Assembly: GCF_019320115.1 (NCBI RefSeq)
Contig: NC_089597.1
Location: forward strand, 115,688,850-115,752,849
DNA length: 64,000 bases
Source: Miscanthus floridulus
Lineage: Eukaryota; Streptophyta; Magnoliopsida; Poales; Poaceae
Direction: 5' to 3'
Below, piece by piece: positions 22,360 through 34,484 of this stretch. The notes beneath the pieces were generated by a model, which did not search any database, was not told the DNA's origin, and saw only the letters and a list, made by a program, of their open reading frames with translations. Both the position numbers and the translations under genes were made by a program. How positions within the stretch are numbered: the stretch's first letter is position 1; each line of letters opens with the position of its first letter.

Positions 22360-24256
22360 CTGACGACCGAGCTCGATCGATCGGTCGCTCTCCAGCTAAC
22401 TCCAACTGCTGAGTAAGTACGGGAGCTGCAGTGCACACGCATCCACGCACGCTCTGAACGTACCGGCCCATCGGTTTCGTTGTTTCCACATAATGCGTGC
22501 GTCGCCGTCGTCGACGGCGGTTGCGTGGTCGCGAGTCGAGGTGCATGCTGCACTGCACGGACGTACGTACATGCCGGGGCCGGGAGGCCGGCCGGCCGTC
22601 GCGTCGTGGCACTCCGCCGCGCGCCTACCGTACGTACCTCCCGTCCCGCGCGTGCATTCATTCTCCCGATCGGGAAGCGCACGTTGCTGCCGGATCGGAG
22701 TGGATCTCGCCCGGGCCCGGGCGGGCGTATCCATCCTCTCGGCTCGGGGACCGTACGTACCTCGACGGCGGATGTTCCGGTACACCGGCCGGCTGGTACG
22801 TCGAGCATGCAGCGCGCGGCCGGCGGCGCTGATATCTACGTGCGTATCGTACGCATACACGAAACGGACGGACCAGGGGATCCATTGGAGCATGCAGCAG
22901 CAAAGTCGTGCGCCAACGACGGACGATCCGCGGCTGAAGCCAAGCCGTGTGGACGCGTCGTCGCACGCAAGTGTGTGTGTGGGTGCCACACCTGTAGACT
23001 GTGGCGCGTGTGTGCGTGTACCAAGTTGTTCCCGATGGAGCCCCGATCGTACAAACGTTGGACGACACACAACCCATGTCGTCAAGGCAGGCAGCTGGGC
23101 CTCATCACTATAGTCGCTGGATCGATGGTGCTCGCCGTCGGCTGGGAAGTGCAGACACCGGGGTCGGAAGAGGACGAGGCCACACGGCATGCATGCATGC
23201 ATGGGCACACAGGTCGTCGGTGCGGCGGGTCTTTCCAGCTAGCTAGCCGAGCCCACCACCACAGGCTTTTGGCATTGGGTGCTGACGGCAACGGCGCCGC
23301 GGATCGCGCGCCGACACGGGCAGGCCCCTGCCGCCACACCGCCACACTGTACGGTACGACAGGTGCGCGGTGGTGGCGCATGCATGCATGGCGCCGGACG
23401 CGTACCACCACCAGGTGGCCCATGCGTCTGCTGCTACTGAAGACTGAAAGTCCTTAACGGCCGGTCTGATGCGATTGCCCTTGCGATTCCAGTTCAGTGT
23501 GTGCTTCGCAGTGGATGGCTCGATCATGGATGATAGGAAGAGGACGTCGCAACGGTATGGTGGGGCCCTGACGGACTGACTGCGACTGTGAGTAGTGGTG
23601 CCACTGCCCACTGGCGGCACAGGGACGAAGCTTTCCGCCACCTTCCTTGCCATCACGCCACCATCGCCCGCACGCCGCACGACCTCTTCTAGGCTGTTCG
23701 GCTGACCTGGAAAATAAACCAAAAAACTATTTCGGCTGAATTGTTGTAGGAGCTAGCCAGCACCTGGGTAGCAGCAGCAAAGCAGAGCAGGGCCTTAATG
23801 AATGGAGCAGGAGTAATGAACTTGCTGCTGCAGTGAGCGCTGAAGGGCAGAGACGGCCGGCGACGACGCACGGTCGATACATGCAGAGTAGTGCTTGGTT
23901 TACGGTTTTACGCCGCCGGCACGACTGGCGGCGACGCCGATGCCGCCGCGTTGGTTCCTCGCAGCAACCGTACGCGTACGTACTTCGGATGCTTCCGTCC
24001 GGATCGATCGGACGACGGACGGACGGACCGACGGATTGTGGAAATAAGTGGCCAAGATCCGCGATTTATTTGGTTTGTCGGAGCGCTGTCCGTGTCCTGG
24101 TACGTGCCGTGCGCGCCCCCGTGCGTGTGTGCGTGCACCGTGCACGTAGGTCAGCCCCCGACAGTGGTGGCGATGGCGACGCGGCATGCAGTGGCAGCGC
24201 CGGTGCAGCCTGCCGATCTCGCAGTGGCAGCGCCGGTGCAGCCTGCCGATCTCGCA
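22360..24256. other. GC- and CpG-rich stretch without a supportable gene
   Basis: The stretch is dense in CG dinucleotides, with many CGTACGTAC and GCATGCATGC runs. It is open in several frames on both strands, the longest 325 codons (22480-23457, +) and 270 codons (22396-23208, minus). Those proteins are rich in Arg, Gly and Ala with no recognisable domain and overlap each other, as expected from composition. Retained CpG suggests low DNA methylation and possibly proximity to a regulatory region or a non-coding transcript. Confidence 0.4.
24188..24253. repeat. 33-bp tandem duplication
   Basis: A 33-bp unit starting GCAGTGGCAGCGCCGGTGCA occurs twice back to back (24188 and 24221) with no mismatch, so it is a recent duplication. 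Confidence 0.9.
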
Positions 24257-24370
24257 GCTTGTTCGGAGGCCGTATCGTATCGTGGATTATTTACTGCTGG
24301 CTGATTTGGTGTGAGAGAAAAACACTATTCCCAGCTAAAAATTTACGATCGTTTACGAGCAAGCGAACAG
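24257..24370. mobile_element. Small MITE of the GTGAGAGAAAAA family
   Basis: The ends GCTTGTTCGG and GCAAGCGAACAG are imperfect inverted repeats. The core GTGAGAGAAAAACACTATTC is shared with the elements at 26495, 30556, 41585 and 44056. Confidence 0.5.
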
Positions 24371-26494
24371 ACTCCGATCGGCAGCAGCTGCCAGCAGGGT
24401 GAAATGGGGCCAGTACAGCTCCGTACAGAAGATGATTAATGTCCATCACTCACCCCGTGGTAAACTAGGACTAATGTACTCCTATACTGCAGGTTAAATT
24501 ACTGTTACTAGTAGTAGGAAATGAGCGATGATCTGTGTGTAACTGTGTCTCCCTTGGTGTTTTTCTCTGGGTGATCGATGAGCCTCTGAGCAACACATAG
24601 AACACCACCAGCGTTCTCTGCTAGTGCTAGCTGTCATGAGAACTTTGTCGGGATTTTATTTCGGTTCTTGCACGGCAGCAGCAGCACTGCAGCAGCTTGT
24701 ACGCGTGCAATTGATTCCGACCAGACACTTGTGTGTTTATATATGGTGCACGTTGTGCATGTGATCCGGGGATGATGCGCGGCAGCCCGCCCCCTCTGAT
24801 CTGCACTTCTTCTATGCACTCTGACCCTTCCGGCCGGCCTCCCTTTACTCTGCGTGCGATAACTTTGTGGTTTCAGAGAGAGTGGTCCTTCAGAGCGCAT
24901 TATTACTCCACCCATTATTTTCTGATGAGTACTTGTATATATGCTCCCTAGGTGTTGTAATTTGATTGTTCTAATAACTTTGTACCGAGTCAAATTTCTC
25001 TATGATCACTTTTCAATCTTAGCATCCTGTTTGGTAGGAGAAGCTAAAACATGGCTTCAATGCACAAGCCTGCCGAAACTGCTCAAGTCGGAGAAGTCAC
25101 ATTCCAATGGCTTCACTTGCCGCAAGTCAAAAACGGCTTTCAGATCTCTAGTGCTTCTTTGGAGAAGCCGTTTCTTACAGAGGTTTTTGGCAGGGCTTTA
25201 CCTCGAGCTATACAGAAGCTAAAGCTAAAGTTGCTTGCTCAGAAGTCCTACTAAAGAGACCCTTCTACTTTACTCACTCTCTTGGGCTGAGATTTGTTAT
25301 ATATCCCGGGCCTCAAATTGGCTTGGGTATCTTATACAACTACCCAAATCTCTTGGACCAGCGGCGGACCCAGAAAATATTTCAGGGGGACTGAACAACA
25401 CTGTTGTTCGATCTTAAGTCTCAACCCCCCTACTCTATAGAACTTTGCCTAAAAATTCATGGGGGCTCCACTGCTACGATATGGATAGGGGGCTTGAGCC
25501 CCCGCCCCACCGCTGTGTCCGCCCCTATCTTAGACCCTGCTGGTAACTAGTATTAGTACTCCTTAATGTTCTGTCACTCATCCAGTGGTATCTTATAGCC
25601 TCGTTTAAAGCTATTGACTGGATGTACAGATTTACCCTCACTTTTGGTCGTAAAATATCTACACCGTTTCAAACCCTAATCCTAATAGGTTATAGGTAGA
25701 GGACCGTGTTGTGCCTTAACCTTGTCTATTTTAGAGAGAGAGAAAAACTGGTTGGCTTAAGAGAGCTGTTTTTCATGATTGCTCAAGAAAGCTGTTATTA
25801 CATTGTGAATGCAATGTAATAACTCTGTACATTAGGGAACCTCCAGTGCTGCAGCGAACCATAGGGTTTGGAAGAAGTTTGGTTTCACAGCTTGAGCGTG
25901 GACATCGGTTTGTGGGGCTGGGGTCCATATAAGCAGAAAAAATATCTCTCTGTCCACTGGCACGACCAGGCCGGGCAGCAGAGGCAACGTCTGCACAAGA
26001 AATATTATGTGAGGTTCGATTTTGCTTCTGACAGCTACGGTTCGCTTCCTTCCATGTTTACGGTTTGATCAGCTCTTGGGTGGATTTCTTTACACAACAC
26101 GTTCTTCTCCAATGTTGCCATCCGACCGGTCCTTTTCCTAGCAGTTGCATATGTAATGCACGAGTACCGAATATCTTATGAGAATGTTCCAGCGCTTTAT
26201 CGATTTTGTTTTCAACATGACACGAGTAGTCCTTTTCCCCATGATCAAGCCATGCATGTGCTCGTAGATAGATACTAGATAGATAGATATATCTCCACCA
26301 TTATTATATTCAAAGGTCATATTCAGAGGAGATGCATGCAGTTTTCATTCTTTATTTCCTGATGACTGACGAAAACCGCCGCTTTACAGTTGAAGAGGGG
26401 CTGGTGAAGGAAGGAAGCAAGGAACGAACCATCAGCATCCAACAACATCCTGCATTCAGTTCAGTTCAGAGAGCATGCATGCGGCCATCATCAT
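24371..26494. other. Intergenic, with a degenerate MITE-like stretch at 25028-25254
   Basis: No gene is supported. 25028-25254 starts TGTTTGGTAGGAGAAGC and holds GGCTTC and AGAAGC motifs like the MITE at 18255, so it may be a worn relative. A 66-codon frame at 25868-26068 resembles nothing known to me. Confidence 0.4.
25794..25823. repeat. Perfect 12-bp stem hairpin
   Basis: GTTATTACATTG and its exact complement CAATGTAATAAC are separated by six bases. It may be the tip of a decayed MITE palindrome; nothing indicates a terminator. Confidence 0.7.
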
Positions 26495-26637
26495 TGGGGG
26501 TGTTCGGCTGGTATGGCTGGGGAGGAATTTGGATGGTTTGGAGGAATTCTAGAGGAATTTGTGGGAGAAAAATACTGTTCCGGAGGGGAAAAAAAAAAGC
26601 GAATCAAGCCGGGTTTAACGGCACGCGAACAGGGCCA
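26495..26637. mobile_element. Small MITE of the GTGAGAGAAAAA family
   Basis: It starts GGGGGTGTTCGGCTGG and ends GCGAACAGGGCC. The core TGGGAGAAAAATACTGTTCC matches the elements at 24257 and 30556. No clear target duplication. Confidence 0.5.
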
Positions 26638-26934
26638 TTAGCGTGGTCAAACACGGTCAATGCTTGAACCCGTAATCACGGCTGATATGGATCACGAGCT
26701 TTATCACTAGAGATTTTGCCGGCACATGGGTGCATATCAGCATATCTGCATCATATATTCGCATGCCCATGGCCCCAATTAAGTACGTGTGCTTAGCTTA
26801 GCACATGTATCATGCATGTACACACATAATAATTCGTCGTTCATCACCTTGGAATAAGGAAATAAAGCGTAGTATTTAGGACGACGAACATGCAGAGGAA
26901 ACTGACAGAGAGGTGCCTGGCGTCATCACTTGGG
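26638..26934. other. Intergenic
   Basis: No gene or repeat is recognised. Confidence 0.4.
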
Positions 26935-27842
26935 GCACGTTTGGTTTCCCCTAACGACTAAACTTTGTCACCCATGTTTGGTTTCAGTGACTAAAAGTGG
27001 CTAAAGGCCATTAAAACAGTTCAACAAAGATCAAACTACCCCTAGTGAATACTCAAATTAGGATGGGGGACCAGCAATAATGAGAGGTAGCCCTTGTCCA
27101 GTAGGCACTTTAGCCCACTCTTAGCTACTCTTGGATGATTAATGTGACTAAACTACTTTAGTCCCTTTTTAATTAGTTTGTTTGGAAGTTAAGGGTCTGC
27201 TTGGTTTTCCATGACTAAAATTTAGCTACTAAAACCAATAACTAAACTTTAGTCACCCATGTTTGGTTACAGTGACTAAAGACCATTAAAGCGGTCCAAC
27301 AAAGACCAAACTACCTCTAATGAATGCCCAAATCAGGGTGAGTGACCAGCAATACTGAGGGACAACCCTTGTCCACTAGGTACTTTAGCCCACTTTTAGC
27401 TACTCTTGGGTGATTAATGTGACTAAACTACTTTAGTCCCTTTTTAGTCAGTTTGTTTGGCAATTAAGGGCTTATTTGGTTTCATATGACTAAAATTTAG
27501 CTACTAAAATCAATGACTAAACTTTAATCACCCCTGTTTGGTTTTACTGACTAAAAGTGGCTAAAGGCCATTAAAACAGTTCAACAAAGACCAAACTATC
27601 CCTAATGAATGCCTAAATCAGGGTGAGGGACTAGCGATAATGAGGAGCAGCCCTTGTCCACTAGGTACTTTAGCCCACTTTTAGCTACTCTTGGGTAATT
27701 AATATGACTAAACTACTTTAATCTCTTTTTAATCAGTTTATTTAATAGTCTAGTAACTAAACTTTAGCAGGAGAAACCAACGAACCCTTTATAACTAAAG
27801 TTCAGGAGGTAAACTTTAGCAGGGGAACAAACAGCCCCGTTC
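26935..27842. repeat. MITE-like element with 285-bp unit in three tandem copies
   Basis: Landmark CACCCATGTTTGGTT (third copy CACCCCTGTTTGGTT) occurs at 26969, 27254 and 27539, an exact 285-bp period. The other motifs (GACTAAACTACTTTAG, CCCTTGTCCA, TTAGCTACTCTTGG) recur in each unit. The outermost ends GGGGCACGTTTGGTTTCCCC and GGGGAACAAACAGCCCC are imperfect inverted repeats, so the block behaves as one MITE-type element. No coding capacity; target duplication unclear. Confidence 0.8.
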
Positions 27843-30555
27843 GTCGCTAGCTAAAAATCTCTCTTGTACTTTTGCAGACTACTGTCTGCTGGCTCGGATC
27901 CGTGTGGTGGATGGATGCTTCGTGGAAGGAAGAAGGATGGATGCACTGGCAAGAGCAGGAGCAACCGAGCAGCAAGCGGCAGACAGGCGGATGTGGACGA
28001 GACAGGCAAACCGACAGGAATCGATTTACACATATTACGTTATAATTAATATATAAATAGATTATTATAGGATGGCATCATCTGAGGAGGACTTGCGTTG
28101 CGTTTTGTTTTTATATAAATAAATAAGTTTTCGTTTCAGAAAAAAATGGATAAGTAAATATAAAAAATAAAGTGTTGTAGGACGGGTGATGAACTGGTGA
28201 TGATGATGGATGGCTCAACAAACAAACGGACGGCAGCAGGAGAGGAGAGGTCCTTGTCGTGGTGCATGCATTTGCATGCACGGATGCAGCAGTACGCATA
28301 GTTTTCCTTGCCATCTTGAATATCGCATCGCCATCAGATATCTGACAGTTGTTGTGGTCCGCCCTGCTGGCATCATTATGTGGCTCCAAACTCTCAATAG
28401 TTCTATTCAATTCTCCAATCATGCATTTTCTTTATTTGTTTTGTTATAAGCCATTCATTATTTCTCCTAAAATATCTAGTGCCGGTATGTATATTTGTAC
28501 ACGACGTCTATACTATTATCACACACACTTGCAAATCATTCAGATCGATTTCTATGTCAAACAAAACAAAAAGAGGTAGTGGTAATAAGGAAAGAGATAG
28601 TGGCAGGAACTAAGCCCTGGTTGTAGGTACCTCCTCTCAGTCCTTTGGTGTGCTTAAAGTTGCTTCAGAATCCAGATTACTAGATTAGCATATATAGTGT
28701 ATACTAACACATTAAAATTCTCTCATTCATTCTCTGGGTGTTGTGGTGGACAAGCAGGGTAGGATCGGATATATGCAAGACCTTGTCGTCTAGTAAGCTA
28801 GCCTGGCCAAAAGCAGAATAGCACCACGAATAAATTAAATTAAACAAAGAGGGTTAGCATCATGTTCCCCCTTTTTTTAAAAAAAAAAAATAGGGCCTTG
28901 CCTTGTGCCTACCTTACAATCAAGGGACACACCTTTTGTTTTCGCGTCGGGTCCGTCCGTCCGTCCTTGCTGCTTTATTAAGCCCTTCATTTTCCATCAT
29001 TCATTATGATCTCTCGCTCCCAACATAACCGAAGGAACCCCGGGCCAATCAAGAACCATGCAAAAGATCGACCAACGCGAGCATATAAGCAACAAGAGTT
29101 GCAATGATCACGGATACGTTCGTTCGTCAAGGAAACAATTAAGCGCCATCCATGACATGATTTGAGAGCACTTGGTATATTTTACTATTAGATCTAGAAA
29201 ACTATTGCAATGTGCTCGGGCTAGTGGCAGTACACTCTCTCTCCCTCACACACACAAACCTTGCTTGCTTGCATTCCGGTTGCCGGCACCTACCCCATAA
29301 TAATCCTAATCCTAATCCATGCATATGCACCGGTGCACCCATCCACTCGGTTTGCGGGTGGGGTTTCCGTCAACGTTGCGAGCAAATGATTGGGCGGGCG
29401 GGCACCGCCGCACCATCACCGCACCGAATCGATCATGCCTAGCTATCGAAATCGCGCGCCGGGCCCAGATTGCTGCTGGACGTACGTGCGCGCGCGCGGA
29501 GATGATGGTGAGCTCCGATTGATCCGTCCATGGCGGCAGGCAATAGCTCTAGTAGCGGTTGGTGGTTACTAATAAGGTTGAGTAAAGCTCAAGATGAGAC
29601 GAAATGGAGCTGAAATTGAAGCAATCATATGCATGGGCACGACGGGGCCGGAGTGGCGGCCGGCCGGTAGTAGCTAGCCTAGCCCAGCCAGTGATCGAGT
29701 GAGTGAGCTAATGCTAAGCTAAGCCACTCTCAGGAGAGGGAGAGGGAGAGAGAAACGGAGGGGAATCGATCATTGGGCGCTACTTTGCTTTGCAATGGGG
29801 TCGCGAACGAAACAAGCCTAGAATGATGCTCCTCCATCGACAATAAGTATAATGCTTGTTGTCTTCTTCTTTAATTTATCTTTTTATTAATTAACCTCTC
29901 GTCGATCATCAGGACACGTACGGATGTGTGTAGATCACAAGCGGTCCAACTTCTGCGTAGGATAGATACTAGATGGACTGGACATATACATTTTGGGCCA
30001 TGCAGCTCGCTTTGATATGATCTGGGAGCTAGACGATGTGCGCACGATCGAATGGGGAAGGATCGATCAGGCAAAAGGCAAAAGGTCGCCCGCACTTTCT
30101 TGTCCGCAAAGTTTCTCGCTAATCCTCATTGAGTAAGCCCCACGGCTGAAGAATTTGCATTTCACCTGCATCAACAAAAAGGGAGATGCCCAGGGTATGT
30201 ATCGTGTGCGTGGTCCCATGCATATCGCCATTCGCCCCGGATTATTCGGGCTAACAACCAGCCTAGCTAGAGCCATGTAATTTCCACATTTTCAGGTCCT
30301 CCATATTGATATAGTGGAGTGGCTAGCATTGAGCTGCACGCACGCACCAACAAATTTGCTCCACGCCACGCTTTCATGAGATAGATCAGAGAATAGTAAC
30401 AAGGGCAGTTGCTTTATATTCTTTTTTTTTAGAAACAGTTGCTTTACATTCTTATTACAGCTCAAAACAAGAGGGCTGTAACTTCGACTCCAAATATAAG
30501 TTTCACAAGATATCGATGGGTTAATATGATACTTTTATTAGTAGCAATACCTAAT
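27843..30555. other. Intergenic, nothing recognised
   Basis: No gene, RNA or element could be supported. There is a 9-bp-arm palindrome of RY-type CATGCA motifs at 28262-28281 and several short frames without similarity. Confidence 0.5.
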
Positions 30556-30684
30556 GGCTCCGTTCGCTTTGCTGAAAAAATAAGCCGAAACACTGTTCCG
30601 ACTGATTTATTGTGAGAGAAAAATACTGTTCCGACTGAAAAATAAACTGAAAAAAGACGTATTATAAGATAAGCGAACATGGCC
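30556..30684. mobile_element. Small MITE of the GTGAGAGAAAAA family
   Basis: 129 bp from GGCTCCGTTCGCTTTGCTG to AAGCGAACATGGCC, imperfect inverted ends. The core TGTGAGAGAAAAATACTGTT is the clearest copy of the motif shared by five elements in the window. Confidence 0.65.
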
Positions 30685-31511
30685 AATAAGACCCATGTGT
30701 TTGTAGGCCGTGTGCTTTAATGCAGAGGTCGAAAGTGATCTCAAGAAGATTGTATCAACTCGGTAATTATCTCGAGTTAATAAAATGTTTCCTTTAGTTT
30801 CAAAAAAAGTCCCCTTTACCAAAAAAAAGGCCCAACAAAATGTATATCTTTGTATTTGGCAAGGATTCATCGGCTTCTTGAAGAAATACCTATTGTCTTT
30901 GTATTTATCCAACAAAATAAGTGTCGGGTTCATAAACCTGGGGTCCCTCGGGGACCGGCTTCCCAAACAAAGGCTTGGCCCAAACTGATAACACACAACT
31001 CATGGGCCGGCTCAAGTATCGGAGCGACAGGCCGGGGGAGTGATCCAATCTCCGACCGGAAGGTCAGGCCGAGGAGGAACAGTGCCCGTTTTCTGACTCC
31101 GGCCCACCTCTCCGATCGGAGCGCTCGCTTCGGTCACCAGCCCGCCTCCGGACGGCCTCTTCGACCGGAAGGCCTGTCCAAAAGCACCGCTTCCGACACC
31201 GCTTCTGACTCCGACCCCGCACTCTTCGACCGGGGATACGCCCGGCCCCTGCTCACCGGTCGACTCCGACTGGCACGATTAGAGCCGACTGGGATCAACC
31301 GACCAGGGACACCCGCTCGGTAGGGACCGGGAGACGTGCGGAGAAAGCAGGACAAGGCGCACAAGTCAAACCAAGATATCAGGGACCCTACCCTGTACAC
31401 CTGCAGGAACAGTACTCTGCAACCGCCCTGACACAAGCAGTGTTATAGGCGCCTACATTTCCCCTACAGTATTGCGGGCACCATTAAACTCCCATACGGT
31501 AAGGCTCCCCC

Positions 31512-31730
31512 ACATGCCTCTGGGTATCGACAGTGTTGTGGCGTGAGATTTACCGTACCGAGTGCACATGATGAAACTCCTCACATGCCTCTGGGCATCA
31601 ACAGTATATGCATGTACCGACACCTGCCACACCTAAACAAGAATGACAGAAGCTCCTATGTGCATCTGACATCCAACAGTGTTGTGGGCACCTACCATTA
31701 TCATGTACCTGTCAGCGTGGGCAACAAGAC
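31512..31730 (+). repeat. U3 tandem repeats, about 71-74 bp, three degenerate copies
   Basis: ACATGCCTCTGGGTATC (31512), ACATGCCTCTGGGCATC (31583) and ATGTGCATCTGACATCC (about 31657) mark the three units. They lie upstream of the LTR TATA box, where enhancer-type repeats are common. Confidence 0.65.
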
Positions 31731-31782
31731 TTAGAAGCATTCGTACTCTCTCCATCTCACTTGTAAGGTCATTCCCTTCATC

Positions 31783-31790
31783 TATAAAAG
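31783..31790 (+). promoter_or_regulatory. TATA box of the Tat-type LTR
   Basis: TATAAAAG, about 240 bp before the AATAAA signal, in the position of an LTR promoter. Confidence 0.65.
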
Positions 31791-32023
31791 GGGATGCGCT
31801 CTCTCCCAATAGACCCAGTTAACCTAGATCGACCAAGTTCACTAGCTCACAACCACAGAACCGCTAGGTTCGGACCTCAAGCACACGATTGAACACTTAG
31901 CTCATAGCGGAGCTCCTGTCGCTCTCGGCCCTTCCGACCGGAGCCGATCGGACCTCTTGTACGCCCCATCTTTCTCCCTCTCGTTTGTAACCCCACTGCA
32001 GACTTCGAGCACCTGGGCTCAGG

Positions 32024-32029
32024 AATAAA
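32024..32029 (+). promoter_or_regulatory. Polyadenylation signal in the LTR
   Basis: AATAAA lies downstream of the TATA box and before the LTR end, consistent with R/U5 placement. Confidence 0.45.
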
Positions 32030-32225
32030 GTCACTGACTGACTCAAACTAGACGTAGAGCACATTGCCTGAACCAGTATAAACCATGTGTCATTGAGTGC
32101 TAGGCCACCTCCGATCACAACGTACGGCAAAACTACAATTATTTACACGTTGGTCACTTTCTGCACCGATAGTTGGCGTCGTCCGTGGGGAAGACGTTGT
32201 ACGTTCAACACATTTTGGTCATCGG

Positions 32226-33848
32226 ATGGCCCACTTTTCTGCCACCCTCGCTGTAGTGGGCTCAGGCGATACGATTCGCCTTGGCTTGCTTGAGTTTCCC
32301 GCTCCCCCACCATTTGGGATGCGGGTTCCACTCGTCTTCGAGCCATCCCAGGCCTTCCTCTTCGAAAGCCTGGACTTCGTCGTTGACCGACTCGGCGTAC
32401 TAGACCTCCGCGAGGAGGCTCACGTCCCGGTACCTGTCGGAGGGCGCCCTCCATCGACTCTGGGACACACGACTTCGACGATGCGACATCTACGCTTCAT
32501 TCTGAGCAAACTCTCTGCTCAAACCCCACTGTGAGTAATGTACACGCTGTTATTTACTTACTATTCTCTATCTTCCACCGATTACCCGGAGAAACCCCGT
32601 TGTCCCTGACGCGACTGCCATATGACTGGTTCCCCTACGGCCTTGCGTATTCCGCGGACGCATACGCCCGGCGCCTCCGAAGGATGCCAGCGCTACCCCC
32701 TCTCGCATCCGAATTTGTGGGAATGGCGCGCTATGCTCCCACCTGTTTCCTCGACCTCATGGAGGACGATGGCGAGAGTGACGGCTCCAGCATCGGCGAC
32801 ATGGCGCCTAGCCACCGTCCGTCCCAGGAGTGCGCCATGGCGAACGCTCTGGGACACCCACCGGTGGAAGCGGAGTCCTCACAGACTCACACCTCACCGA
32901 ACTCTCGTAAGGAGACCCCTGAGCTCACATGGGAGCATGGCAAGGCACTACGACAACAGTGGCTGCATCAGCCACCGACTGCGCTAGCGCGCTCGACGCA
33001 CCATACTGTGCCCCGTGCGCATAGACCGGCAAGCGATGCCCGGGGTCACGTCTGTCAGGTCTAGCGCAACACCATGGATAGGGGCACCAATCCCCCATAG
33101 TTCGCTTAGGCCAGTCAGAACATCGTCGCCGCGGTAATGCTTCTGCGCGGCCTGTCCGAGCCGAACGACCCTCATGAACAGGCGATCTACCGGAACCTCC
33201 GAGCACTACTGGAGACCGCCGCCGTGCAACAAGCGGAGAGCTACATATCGCGATGCCAACTCGTGACCTCACTCCCCATCAGGGGAATGGGGACGCAGCA
33301 GATGGGTCACTCCACCTGATCACCACAATGGCCGTCGAGCGCGGCATAGGAGGCCGCATGGGCACCTTGCCTTGACTTGACGACCGCTCCGTATCGACCG
33401 CCTGTCTATGCGTGGCTCGGGCCGAACCAACACACACGCAGTAGCGACCGGAGTCCCAGCCCTGATGGCCTGGACCGTAGACCTTTGTCCAAAACCTCCA
33501 GCGAGCGTCGCTCCCGCTACGCTCCAACGGAGGCTAGGGCAAAGGTAAGGCCAAGTGCTAGGATTAGGATGAGGGCCCCTCCACGCAGAGGGGGAAAAAG
33601 AACAGAGAGGATCTCCACCGACCGGCCAACTCCGCGTTGGACGCCACGGCTGATCACGCGGGCACCCAGCCCTAGCAGGACCCTTTGAGCCACTTCCACG
33701 AGCTCATGGAGAGCCTATGCACCAACCACGACTACCCCGTCAAACACCTCTACAAGGACTGCCAGCTCCTCAAACGCCTTCTGCGTTAGGCTGGCAGGCC
33801 AAAGGAAGAGAAAGGCAAAGAAGCAGCGACCAAGAAAGGGGCATAGCG
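32226..33848 (+). pseudogene. gag remnant of the Tat-type element
   Basis: An ATG at 32226 opens a frame to 32531. Beyond it the frame is broken several times, but pieces resemble gag of this group: LLETAAVQQAES near 33205-33240, and a C-terminal zinc-like motif of the form C-x2-H...H...DC (CTNHDYPVKH then KDCQLLKRLL) near 33718-33786, after which a stop follows. This is the gag segment found in many grass Tat elements. It cannot be translated whole. Confidence 0.55.
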
Positions 33849-33870
33849 GGCAAGGATCCGGACGACTGAA

Positions 33871-33975
33871 GGTTGAAGTGATACGACCGGTCGCCTACCG
33901 ACTGAAGGACAACAACGACAACATTCTCTCCAAACGCTTGGAACAGCTATATCATTTTTCTTCCCCTAAGTTTCA
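33871..33975 (+). pseudogene. Integrase C-terminal remnant joined to gag
   Basis: The frame VAYRLKDNNDNILSKRLEQL resembles the end of Gypsy integrases, where a PYRLKD..G..L...WN.EQLR stretch precedes the stop. It lies immediately after the gag end, so roughly the whole of pol has been deleted between about 33848 and 33871. Identification rests on one short motif. Confidence 0.4.
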
Positions 33976-34484
33976 GTCTTACCATCATCTACTTAGTGTA
34001 TGCTCCTATAAAAGCACCCCGACCCGAACACTTTTCGGCCTAGGGCGCTCGGGGGCTCCACTAGGGTACACTACTACTTCTCTGTTTTGTTTACTATCAT
34101 ATGGTGAAATTCCTTCCTACCCAACCAAAAGGGTAGTTTGTTCCTTTAATTTGCCTTACGTAGCTTTGCTTTAAAACATTCTGCCCGATTGCACTCCGCC
34201 TTTCCCTACGGTTACAAGCAGCCGAGCCTCACAGGCCATGCCCTGGGCTCCCAAAGTCGTAGCCTACGGGACAAATGGGCAGGTACGAGAATGAAAGAAT
34301 AAAAAACAAAATTATGCTAAGTAAAAACTAATGAACAAAAGGGGAACAAGCTTCCCCGAATGGAATGACTCCATCATAGAAAATGAAACCAACCGTAGTC
34401 ATTAAGCACACATGAATGTTTATACGAGGGCTCCCCCATGAACTTAAACTTTTTACGTTCACCAAACTACTTATATTTTACAAG

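Larger units (their letters stand above)
30922..32171 (+). repeat. 5' LTR of the Tat-type element, about 1,250 bp
   Basis: It starts TGTCGGGTTCATAAACC. The end is placed just before GTTGGCGTCGTCC, at GCACCGATA, where CA may have mutated to TA. It contains a TATA box, an AATAAA signal and three degenerate copies of a 71-74-bp U3 repeat. No partner LTR exists in the window. Confidence 0.65.

Noticed and set aside
22480..23457. 325-codon + strand frame, overlapped by a 270-codon minus-strand frame
   Set aside because: Both overlap in CpG-rich DNA, have Arg/Gly/Ala-rich composition and no recognisable domain. Open frames on both strands are expected there by composition.
25774..25800. Possible miR396 complement (CTCAAGAAAGCTGT)
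   Set aside because: Only about 14 bases match and the mature strand is not found in a paired arm.
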